The translations under genes and the position numbers were made by a program. Of a stretch of DNA of 64,000 bases, positions 57,393 through 64,000 are shown piece by piece. Under the pieces are notes generated by a model that saw only the letters and a list, made by a program, of their open reading frames with translations, did no database searches and was not told where the DNA came from. Origin of the DNA: Brachybacterium sp. YJGR34 (GTDB lineage Bacteria > Actinomycetota > Actinomycetes > Actinomycetales > Dermabacteraceae); NCBI RefSeq assembly GCF_003347015.1, contig NZ_PNFB01000002.1, forward strand, positions 310,001-374,000. Reading direction: 5' to 3'. Numbering within the stretch: position 1 is the first letter of the stretch; each line of letters begins with the position of its first letter.

Positions 57393-57421
57393 GGTATCAA
57401 GTACCGGCGGTTCTATGTAAA
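57393..57421 (-). promoter_or_regulatory. tetR promoter and candidate TetR operator
   Basis: On the minus strand TTTACA, a 17-nt spacer and GATACC form a promoter for tetR. The overlapping GGTA-N5-TACC (57393-57405) is a partial palindrome suitable for a TetR dimer. A plus-strand -10 (TATGTA, 57414-57419) for the thiolase overlaps too, so one bound repressor could block both directions. Confidence 0.45.
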
Positions 57422-57463
57422 GTGCTGAGCGGCCACGACTCCGACCACGACGAGGTGCACACA

Positions 57464-58780
57464 GTGAACGAGTTCCCGCGCGACGCGCTGATCCTGGGCG
57501 GAAACCGTATCCCCTTCGCCCGCGCCGGCGGAGCCTATGCCGGCATTTCCGAGCAGGACCTGCTCACCGCGGCCCTCGAGGGGCTGGTGGCCCGCTTCGG
57601 GCTGCAGGACGAGCAGCTGGGCGAGATCGCCGGCGGCGCCGTGCTCAAGCTCGCCGGGGACCTCAACCTCACCCGCGAGAGCGCGCTGGGCACGCCGCTG
57701 GACCCCCGCACCCCGACGATCGACCTCTCCCGGGCCTGCGCCACGAGCCTGGAGACCATGGTCCACGTGTCCAACCGGATCCAGCTGGGGCAGATCGACT
57801 CCGGCATCGCCTGCGGGGTCGACTCGGCCTCCGACGCCCCGATCGAGGTCACCCCGGCCCTGCGCCGCATCCTCCATCGGGCGAGCGCCGCGAAGACCGC
57901 CGCGCAGCGCCTCCGGGCGCTCGCCGCGATCCGCCCCTCCCACCTCGCACCGCTGCCGCCGCGCAACAGCGAGCCCCGCACGGGGCTGTCCATGGGGGAG
58001 CACCAGGCCCTGACCACCGCGCAGTGGGGCATCGGCCGCGCGGAGCAGGACGAGCTGGCGCTGGCCTCCCACCACCGCCTCGCCGCCGCGTACGAGGCCG
58101 GGTTCTTCGACGACCTGGTCACCGGATACCGCGGACTCGCCCGGGACGCGACCCTGCGCCCGGACACCACCCTTGAGAAGCTCGGCGCGCTGAAGCCCGT
58201 CTTCGGGGCGGGCACCCCGCAGGTCGCCGAGCCCACGATGACCGCCGGCAACTCCACGCCGCTGTCCGACGGCGCCTCCTCGGTCCTCCTGGGCAGCGAG
58301 GAATGGGCCGCGGGGAAGGGCCTCGTGCCGCTCGCCCGGGTGGTGGACGCCCGCAGCACCGCCGTCGACTTCACCCGCGGTGACGAGGGCCTGCTGATGG
58401 CTCCCGTGCACGCCGTGCCCGAGCTGCTGGACGCCCAGGGCCTCACCCTCCAGGACCTCGACCTCTACGAGATCCACGAGGCCTTCGCCGCGACGGTCCT
58501 GACCACCCTCGCGGCCTGGGAGTCCGAGGAGTTCTGTCGCGAGCGGCTGGGCCGCGGCGGGGCGATGGGCGCGATCGACCGCACGAAGCTCAACGTCACC
58601 GGCTCCTCGCTCGCCGCCGGCCACCCCTTCGCGGCCACCGGCGGCCGGATCGTGGCGACGCTCGCGAAGCTCCTCCATCAGCGCGCGGCCGAGACCGGCC
58701 GCGTCCAGCGCGGCCTGATCTCGGTGTGCGCCGCCTCCGGCCAGGGCACCGCCGTGCTGCTCGAATCCGTCAGCTCCTGA
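57464..58780 (+). CDS. Acetyl-CoA C-acetyltransferase (thiolase, FadA2/FadI-like)
   Basis: A 438-residue thiolase that cleaves 3-ketoacyl-CoA with CoA, or condenses two acetyl-CoA. The nucleophile is C92 in SRACATSLE, the acid/base region is SLAAGHPFAATGGR, and the second cysteine is in CAASGQGTAVLLES. GTG 57464 has a GAGGTG ribosome site; GTG 57422 is an in-frame alternative adding 14 residues. It heads the rightward operon with the FabG and MaoC proteins 58 bp and further downstream. Confidence 0.92.
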   Translation: MNEFPRDALILGGNRIPFARAGGAYAGISEQDLLTAALEGLVARFGLQDEQLGEIAGGAVLKLAGDLNLTRESALGTPLDPRTPTIDLSRACATSLETMVHVSNRIQLGQIDSGIACGVDSASDAPIEVTPALRRILHRASAAKTAAQRLRALAAIRPSHLAPLPPRNSEPRTGLSMGEHQALTTAQWGIGRAEQDELALASHHRLAAAYEAGFFDDLVTGYRGLARDATLRPDTTLEKLGALKPVFGAGTPQVAEPTMTAGNSTPLSDGASSVLLGSEEWAAGKGLVPLARVVDARSTAVDFTRGDEGLLMAPVHAVPELLDAQGLTLQDLDLYEIHEAFAATVLTTLAAWESEEFCRERLGRGGAMGAIDRTKLNVTGSSLAAGHPFAATGGRIVATLAKLLHQRAAETGRVQRGLISVCAASGQGTAVLLESVSS

Positions 58781-58838
58781 TCCTCGCCGCACGGCCCGCC
58801 GCCGTCGCCGCGCTCCACCCCGTGAACCGGAGGTTCCC

Positions 58839-60179
58839 ATGACCGATGCCTACACCCGCTTCGTCCGCTCCGCCCCGGGCGGGATGCTCGCGAAGCAGAT
58901 CGGCCTGCCGCGACCCGCCCGGCTGCTGCGCCGGGAGGACCGCCCCGCCCCGGTGCTGGGCCCGGTGGTGGTGCTCGGTGACACCGCCGGGGCCGACGCC
59001 ATCGCTCACCGGCTGCTGGAGCAGGGCGCCGACGTGCGCCGCCGGGCCGACGGGCTGACCACCATCGGCTCCGTGCTCCTCGTCCTCGACGAGCTCGCCG
59101 CCCCGGAGGAGCTGGGGCCGATCGTGCTGCCGCTGGCGGGCGCCCTGCGCTCGCTCGCCCCCGGAGCGCGGGTCATCACCCTCTCCCGGCCCGCCCGCGG
59201 CGAGGATCCCGCCCGGGACGCCGCGCGCGGCGGCGTGGAGGGCTTCCTGCGCTCCCTCGCCCACGAGATGCGCGCCGGCGGCACCGCCAACGGGGTGCTG
59301 GTCGAGGACGGGGTGGCGCTGGAGGCCCCCGGCGTCCTCGGTGCGCTGCGCTTCCTGCTCTCCGCCCGCAGCGCCTTCGTCACCGGCCAGCTCCTGACCG
59401 TCTCCTCCGCCGACGGCGCCGCCACCGAGGACCCGGCGCGCCCGCTCGCCGGTCGCACGGCGCTGGTGACCGGCGCCGCCCGCGGCATCGGCGCCTCGAT
59501 CGCCCGCACCCTCGCGGCCGACGGCGCCCGGCTGATCCTCCTCGACGTGCCCGGCGCCGGCACCGAGCTGGCGCGGCTGGCCAACGAGCTGCGCGCCGTC
59601 CCGATCCAGCTCGACGTCGCCTCACCAGGCGCCGGGGACCGGCTGGTCGCCGCCCTGCGCGAGCGGAACCTGATCCTCGACGCGGTGGTGCTCAACGCCG
59701 GCATCACCCGCGACAAGCTGCTGGCCAACATGACCGCGGACCGCTGGGACCCGGTGCTCGCGGTGAACATCACCAGCCAGATCCGGCTCACCGAGGCCCT
59801 GCTCGACGCGGGAGACGTGCTCGGCCCGCAGCCCCGCGTCGTCTCCCTGGCCTCCACCAGCGGCATCGCCGGCAATCGCGGGCAGACCAACTACGCCGCC
59901 TCCAAGGCGGGGGTGATGGCCTTCGTCGACGCGCTCGCCGCGGACCTCGCCGCCCGCGGCGGCACCGCCAACGCGGTCGCTCCCGGCTTCATCGAGACCG
60001 AGATGACCGCGCGGATGCCGGCGCTGACCCGCGAGATCGCGCGCCGCCTGAACTCCCTGCAGCAGGGCGGCCTGCCCGTGGACGTCGCCGAGGCGGTCTC
60101 CTTCCTGTGCTCCGCGGAGGCCGGAGGGATCCGCGGCGCTACGCTGCGCGTGTGCGGCCAGAACATGGTGGGACGGTGA
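58839..60179 (+). CDS. fabG4: High-molecular-weight 3-oxoacyl-ACP/CoA reductase (FabG4-like)
   Basis: A 446-residue double-domain short-chain reductase. The N-terminal 200 residues form a degenerate Rossmann domain without catalytic residues (VVVLGDTAGADAIAHRLLEQ). The C-terminal domain has LVTGAARGIGASIART near 209, NAGITRDK, serine in SLASTSGIAGN and Y352/K356 in YAASKAG. It matches the layout of mycobacterial FabG4 (Rv0242c), an NADH-dependent reductase of 3-ketoacyl-CoA. A GGAGG site precedes the ATG and the stop overlaps the MaoC gene. Confidence 0.93.
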   Translation: MTDAYTRFVRSAPGGMLAKQIGLPRPARLLRREDRPAPVLGPVVVLGDTAGADAIAHRLLEQGADVRRRADGLTTIGSVLLVLDELAAPEELGPIVLPLAGALRSLAPGARVITLSRPARGEDPARDAARGGVEGFLRSLAHEMRAGGTANGVLVEDGVALEAPGVLGALRFLLSARSAFVTGQLLTVSSADGAATEDPARPLAGRTALVTGAARGIGASIARTLAADGARLILLDVPGAGTELARLANELRAVPIQLDVASPGAGDRLVAALRERNLILDAVVLNAGITRDKLLANMTADRWDPVLAVNITSQIRLTEALLDAGDVLGPQPRVVSLASTSGIAGNRGQTNYAASKAGVMAFVDALAADLAARGGTANAVAPGFIETEMTARMPALTREIARRLNSLQQGGLPVDVAEAVSFLCSAEAGGIRGATLRVCGQNMVGR

Positions 60180-61168
60180 GCGCCGTGCACCGCGGAGAGC
60201 GCGTGAAGGACCTCGCCGACGTCCCCTCCTTCCCCGCCGTCTACGCGGCCGCCCTGGACCCCCGGTCCCGCCGCCGCGCCGCCGAGCCGCCGGTCCTGCC
60301 CGCGATCGCCTACCGCGTGCGCGCGGTCCGCATCGACGCCGAGCGCGCCCGCGACTTCGACCACCTGCTGGGCGGCGCGGCCACCGACATCGTCCATCCC
60401 GGCGTGCTCCACGTCCTCGCCTTCCCCGTCTCCCTCGCCCTGATGGCCCGGCGCGACGTCCCCTTCTCCCTGCTCGGGCTGGTGCACCTGCGCAACCAGG
60501 TGCTGCAGCACCGGCCGGTGCGGGTGGGGGAGCGGGTGGACGTCGAGTGCCGGATGCGGGAGCTGCGCCCGCACCGCCGCGGACACACCGTCGAGGTGGT
60601 CTCCACGATCCACGCCGCGGACGGCGAGATCGTCGCCACGGACGTCTCGACCTATCTCGCCACGGGCGAGCAGAGCTCCCGGAACCCGTCAGGGGACGGT
60701 GCCGGGTCCGCGGCCGTGGGGGCGGCCGCGGGCCCCGGGGCGACCGGCCCCGGAGGATCCGCGGGATCGCCCCGATCCGCCGGTCGCGAGGCCTTCGTCC
60801 CGCCGCGGCCGTCGGGCCGCTGGCGCCTGGCCGCGGACACCGGGAGGCGCTACGCCGCGGTCTCCGGGGACGCGAACCCGATCCATCTGACGGCCCTCAG
60901 TGCGCGGGCCTTCGGCTTCCCGCGGGCCATCGCGCACGGCATGTACACCGCCTCGCGGGCTCTCACCGAGTCCCGCGTGGACCTCTCGCGGCCGCTGCGC
61001 TGGGACGTCACCTTCGACGCCCCGGTGACCCTGCCGGGGACGGTGCTGGTTTCCTACCAGGACGATCCGAGCACAGGGTCCGTGCGCTGCGTGGGCTGGC
61101 GCGCCGCGACGGAGGAGAAGGGGCCCCGGCGCTGCTTCGAGGTCGAGGTCACCATGCTCGCCCGGTGA
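60176..61168 (+). CDS. MaoC-like dehydratase (HtdX-like), double hot-dog
   Basis: A 330-residue protein that should hydrate enoyl-CoA or dehydrate 3-hydroxyacyl-CoA. The C-terminal hot-dog domain has the catalytic hydratase-2 motif around D232, N234 and H237 (SGDANPIHLTALSARAFGF) and AIAHGMYTASRAL. The N-terminal domain includes LGGAATDIVHPGVLHVLAFP. A 35-residue Gly/Ala/Ser/Pro linker (about 165-205) joins them. The GTG overlaps the FabG stop. The order thiolase, fabG4, maoC resembles mycobacterial fadA2-fabG4-htdX. It converges on the next gene with a 7-bp gap. Confidence 0.9.
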   Translation: MSAVHRGERVKDLADVPSFPAVYAAALDPRSRRRAAEPPVLPAIAYRVRAVRIDAERARDFDHLLGGAATDIVHPGVLHVLAFPVSLALMARRDVPFSLLGLVHLRNQVLQHRPVRVGERVDVECRMRELRPHRRGHTVEVVSTIHAADGEIVATDVSTYLATGEQSSRNPSGDGAGSAAVGAAAGPGATGPGGSAGSPRSAGREAFVPPRPSGRWRLAADTGRRYAAVSGDANPIHLTALSARAFGFPRAIAHGMYTASRALTESRVDLSRPLRWDVTFDAPVTLPGTVLVSYQDDPSTGSVRCVGWRAATEEKGPRRCFEVEVTMLAR

Positions 61169-61175
61169 CACGCGG

Positions 61176-62144
61176 TCAGGCGGACAGCCCCTGCTCGAGG
61201 ACGCCCAGCAGGTGCTCGATGAAGTCCTCGGGCCGGACGTCCGTGAGCAGCTCGAGGTTCGGCTGCCGGCCCCAGCGGCCCAGCTCGTCGCCCACGGTCT
61301 GGCCGCGGGTCAGGGTCCCGGCCAGCTCGACGTCCACCGCCAGGGAACGGGTGGCGGCGAAGTCCCCGGTGACCGCGTGCGCGGCCACCAGGGGATCGTG
61401 GACGTGGGCGCTCCAGCCGAAGCCGTCGGCCTCGTGGAAGGCGAAGTAGAAGCGCAGCGCATCCACCAGGATCGTGGCCACGGGATGGCCCGTGTCCGCG
61501 GCGAGGGCGATCAGCCGGTCCAGGGTCTCCTGCGTGAAGCGGACGGTCTCGGTGGCCTCGAGGGCGCCCATCACCGGGCGGGTCGGGGCGTCGGTGAAGG
61601 CGGCCAGCACGCGCTGCGCGGCCTCGGGGTCCACGGCGATGTTCCATTCGCTGGTGGCGCCGGTGTTCCCGCGGTGATTGATCGCCCCGCCCATGATGTG
61701 CAGCCGGCGCAGCAGACGCGGCAGCTCGGGCTCGATCTCCAGGGCGAGGGCGAGGTTCGTGTGCGGGCCCAGCACCAGGCCCACCACCTCGCCGGGGTGC
61801 GCGCGGGCGGTGTCCACCCAGAGCTGCGCGCCGGCGCGGGGATCCTCGGTGCGGGTGGTCGGCGGCAGCACGGCGTCGCCCAGCCCGCTCGCGCCGTGGG
61901 TGTCGTCGGCCGTCATGAGCGGCTGGACCAGGGGCTGGTCCGCGCCCCGGCACACGGGAGCGTCGATCCCGAGCAGCTCGGAGAGCGCGAGATTGTTGCG
62001 GTGCACGGTCGGGAGGTCGACGTTGCCGGCGGTCGAGACGATGCCGGAGATCGACACGTCGGCCCGGGCGGCGAGATAGGTCAGCGCGATCGCGTCGTCG
62101 ATGCCGGTGTCGCAGTCGATGAGGACGGGGAGGCTCATGCTCAC
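61176..62144 (-). CDS. Inosine/uridine-preferring nucleoside hydrolase
   Basis: A 322-residue enzyme that hydrolyses the N-glycosidic bond of ribonucleosides. The calcium- and ribose-binding DCDTGIDDA is at residues 10-18, VVGLVLGPHTNLALAL and LHIMGGAINHRGNTG are typical, and TSEWNIAVDPEAA holds the conserved asparagine of the substrate pocket. Substrate preference (purine or pyrimidine) cannot be set from sequence alone. It is a single-gene unit; an upstream leader of about 60 bp separates it from the divergent MmcQ gene. Confidence 0.93.
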   Translation of the reverse strand: MSMSLPVLIDCDTGIDDAIALTYLAARADVSISGIVSTAGNVDLPTVHRNNLALSELLGIDAPVCRGADQPLVQPLMTADDTHGASGLGDAVLPPTTRTEDPRAGAQLWVDTARAHPGEVVGLVLGPHTNLALALEIEPELPRLLRRLHIMGGAINHRGNTGATSEWNIAVDPEAAQRVLAAFTDAPTRPVMGALEATETVRFTQETLDRLIALAADTGHPVATILVDALRFYFAFHEADGFGWSAHVHDPLVAAHAVTGDFAATRSLAVDVELAGTLTRGQTVGDELGRWGRQPNLELLTDVRPEDFIEHLLGVLEQGLSA

Positions 62145-62207
62145 AGCCTAGAGCCACGGCACCGACGGGGGCTGGCGCGGGCGCGCTTCGCGCGGGAGGA
62201 TCGGTGC

Positions 62208-62603
62208 ATGGAGCATCCGCAGATGTTCGACGACGACGATCCGCAGCTGGAGGCGGTGCGGCGGATCGCGCTCGCCCTGCCGGGGGCCGCGGAGAAGATC
62301 AGCCACGGCCGCCCCGCCTTCCACACCGTGAAGGTGCACTGCTACTACGGCGGGGCGCTGAAGGTCGCGGGGCAGTGGGAGCAGCATCCCCAGTCCGTCC
62401 TGCTGCACCTGCCGCCCGCGGAGGCCGCCGCGCTCCGCGAGGAGCCGCGGGCGTACGTCCCGGCGTATCTGGGCGGCTCAAGCTGGATCGGCCTGGACCT
62501 GGACGAGCGGACCTCGCCCCAGGAGCTCGCCGAGCTGATCGAGGAGTCCTACCGCACCGTGGCGCCGCGCCGCCTGGTGGCTCAGCTCGACGCTCGGTCT
62601 TGA
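62208..62603 (+). CDS. MmcQ/YjbR family protein
   Basis: A 131-residue small protein with the CyaY-like fold of the MmcQ/YjbR family (DUF419). Its landmarks are ISHGRPAFHTVKVHC, AEAAALREEPRAYVPAYLGG and SSWIGLDLDERTSPQELAEL, followed by a helix with ESYRTVAPRRLV. Family members are thought to bind DNA or be of unknown role. GGGAGGA precedes the ATG. The next gene follows 34 bp later in the same direction. Confidence 0.87.
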   Translation: MEHPQMFDDDDPQLEAVRRIALALPGAAEKISHGRPAFHTVKVHCYYGGALKVAGQWEQHPQSVLLHLPPAEAAALREEPRAYVPAYLGGSSWIGLDLDERTSPQELAELIEESYRTVAPRRLVAQLDARS

Positions 62604-62637
62604 CCCTCACGCGACGTCAGGCCGGAGGGTGGATCCC

Positions 62638-63450
62638 ATGACCGAGACAGCACAGCACGAGGACCTCACCGTGGGGCGCGTCGCCGAGCTGGTGGGCGTC
62701 AGCGTCCGCACCCTGCACCACTGGGACAGCATCGGCCTGGTGCGCCCCGGCGGCCGCACCTGGTCCGGGTATCGCCTGTACGACGCGCAGGACGTGGCCC
62801 GGATCCATCGGGTGCTCGTCTACCGCGAGCTCGGTCTGCCGCTCGCGGAGATCGGACGGATCCTCGATGACCCGTCGGCCGATCCCCGCGAGCACCTGCG
62901 CCGCCAGAAGGAGCTGCTCGAGGAGCGGATCCGGCGGCTGACGAGGACGGCGCGCGCCGTCGACGCGATGATCGAGAGGACGGACATGGACGAGAGCACC
63001 ACGGGCCTGAGCCCGCAGGAGCAGGCACGCATCTTCGGGACCGACTGGGACCCCGCCTACCAGGACGAGGCTCGCGAGCGCTGGGGAGGCACCGACGCCT
63101 GGGCGCAGTCCGCGACCCGCGCCGCGGGCCGCGATGCCGGGCAGTGGCAGGAGCTCGCGGACGAGCTCGAGGAGGTCGAGTCCGCGCTGGCCGAGGCTCT
63201 CGGCCGCGGCGTGGCGCCCGGCAGCGAGGAGGCGAACGCCCTGGCCGAACGGCACCGCGCCACGATCGTGCGGCACTACGACTGCCCGCCGGCGCGGCAG
63301 GTGGTGCTGGCGCGGATGTACACCGAGGACCCGCGCTTCGCCGCCCACTACGACCGGCGCGAGCCGGGCCTCGCCGCCTGGCTGCGCCGGGTGATCGAGG
63401 AGAACGCGCGCGCCCACGGCGTGGATCCGCAGAGCGCGAGCTGGGACTGA
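62638..63450 (+). CDS. MerR-family regulator with TipAS antibiotic-recognition domain
   Basis: A 270-residue regulator. The N-terminal winged helix (about 12-78) shows TVGRVAELVGVSVRTLHHWD and GYRLYDAQDVARIHR. A coiled linker (about 95-115) is followed by a TipAS-type domain with SPQEQARIFGTDWDPAYQDEA and HYDCPPARQVVLARMYTEDP. TipAS proteins bind thiopeptide or other hydrophobic ligands covalently through a cysteine; the cysteine in HYDCPP may be the equivalent but I have not aligned it. GGAGGG precedes the ATG; GTG 62629 is an alternative. Confidence 0.88.
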   Translation: MTETAQHEDLTVGRVAELVGVSVRTLHHWDSIGLVRPGGRTWSGYRLYDAQDVARIHRVLVYRELGLPLAEIGRILDDPSADPREHLRRQKELLEERIRRLTRTARAVDAMIERTDMDESTTGLSPQEQARIFGTDWDPAYQDEARERWGGTDAWAQSATRAAGRDAGQWQELADELEEVESALAEALGRGVAPGSEEANALAERHRATIVRHYDCPPARQVVLARMYTEDPRFAAHYDRREPGLAAWLRRVIEENARAHGVDPQSASWD

Positions 63451-63479
63451 GGACCGCCCCCCGCGGCGCAGGGCCCGCC

Positions 63480-64000
63480 CTACGCCGCGGGGGAGAGCCG
63501 GGCGAAGTCCTCGAGCAGCGGCGTCACCCGCGGCCCCAGCACCACCTGGAACAGCAGCACCCCCAGCGTCCCGTCGGGGTCGACGAAGAAGTCCGTGCCC
63601 GCGCCCCCGGACCACCCCCACCGACCGCGCTGCGGACCCTCGAGGGTCACCCCCACGCCGAAGCCCCACCCATGTGCTCCCAGAACCCGGGGAAGAACGC
63701 CTCCGGCCGCTTCGCCGCGGCGGGCACCTGGTCGCGGTGCAGCATCGCCAGATGCTCGGGCTCCAGCAGCACGCCGTCGCGCAGCGCCCGCAGGAAGCGC
63801 AGGTAGTCCGGCGCCGTCGAGAGCAGGCCGGCATGGCTCCGGTCCTCGCCCGGCGGGCCGATGTGAGGGCCGCCGCCCCGCTCCTCGACCTCGACCAGCT
63901 CCCCCTCCTCCTCGGCGTACAGGGCGGGCAGGCGGTGCCGCTGCGCGGCGGGGACGAAGAAGCCGGTGTCGACCATGCCGAGCGGACCGAACAGGGTGCG
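63480..64000 (-). pseudogene. Serine hydrolase (beta-lactamase/class C fold), frameshifted and cut by the window edge
   Basis: The leftward frame at 64000-63674 reads PLGMVDTGFFVP, DYLRFLRALRDGVLLEPEHL and FFPGFWEHM, as in beta-lactamase-family hydrolases. It then stops early. The expected continuation, GWGFGVGVTLEGP to TDFFVDPDGTLGVLLFQVV, is in another frame, ending at 63480-63482. A one-base loss (or two-base gain) near 63662-63680 joins the two. The catalytic SxxK region is outside the window. It may be a real pseudogene or a sequencing error in a G-run. Confidence 0.75.

Noticed and set aside
62617-63834. Minus-strand frame of 405 codons opposite the MerR gene
   Set aside because: It covers a convincing MerR/TipAS gene on the plus strand, and its translation lacks the serine-hydrolase motifs seen in the true frames.

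Overview
The window is about 70% G+C, uses GTG and TTG starts freely and has tightly coupled operons. Gene order and protein sequences point to an actinobacterium of the Micrococcales, most likely Brachybacterium or a close relative in Dermabacteraceae. This placement is inferred from general knowledge of the families, not from a search. It is chromosomal core territory. No insertion sequence, prophage, CRISPR array or plasmid function was seen.

Layout. 1-5698: metabolic genes (end of a ThrE-type exporter, a lactonase-family protein, galK, and leftward adenosine deaminase and aspartate aminotransferase). 5965-10105: tRNA-Trp, secE, nusG, rplK, rplA, then an L10-type leader with rplJ and rplL. 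10468-18194: rpoB and rpoC with their own promoter and a strong terminator. 18533-19828: an RpfB-type resuscitation-promoting factor. 20004-24842: the str operon (rpsL, rpsG, fusA, tuf). 24961-29768: an unusual perfect inverted repeat, a leftward membrane protein, and an NgcEFG-like chitobiose/GlcNAc importer lying between tuf and the S10 operon. 29850-35889: the S10 operon (rpsJ to rpsQ), ending in its own terminator. 35920-36333: a leftward hypothetical gene that splits S10 from spc. 36427-41073: the spc operon (rplN to rplO). 41081-43994: secY, adk, map behind a promoter buried in a long hairpin. 44277-47448: infA, rpmJ, rpsM, rpsK, rpoA, rplQ (no rpsD, no truA).

47638-52100: a secreted amidase with three SLH repeats, followed directly by a fused pyruvyltransferase/glycosyltransferase. 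Together they suggest an SLH/pyruvylated-polymer surface anchoring pair. 52120-54489: purL. 54610-61168: a fatty-acid block (acyl-CoA oxidase/dehydrogenase, TetR, thiolase, two-domain FabG, MaoC hydratase) resembling mycobacterial fadE5-fadA2-fabG4-htdX. 61176-63450: nucleoside hydrolase, MmcQ/YjbR protein, MerR/TipAS regulator. 63480-64000: a frameshifted serine hydrolase running off the window.

Most of the window is ordinary housekeeping DNA and I do not see a wholly new system in it. The points most worth a second look are the L4 ribosomal protein with a sunset-like C-terminal domain, the SLH-amidase/pyruvyltransferase pair, the 28-bp inverted repeat after tuf, the structured spc leader, and the promoter inside a 21-bp hairpin before secY.
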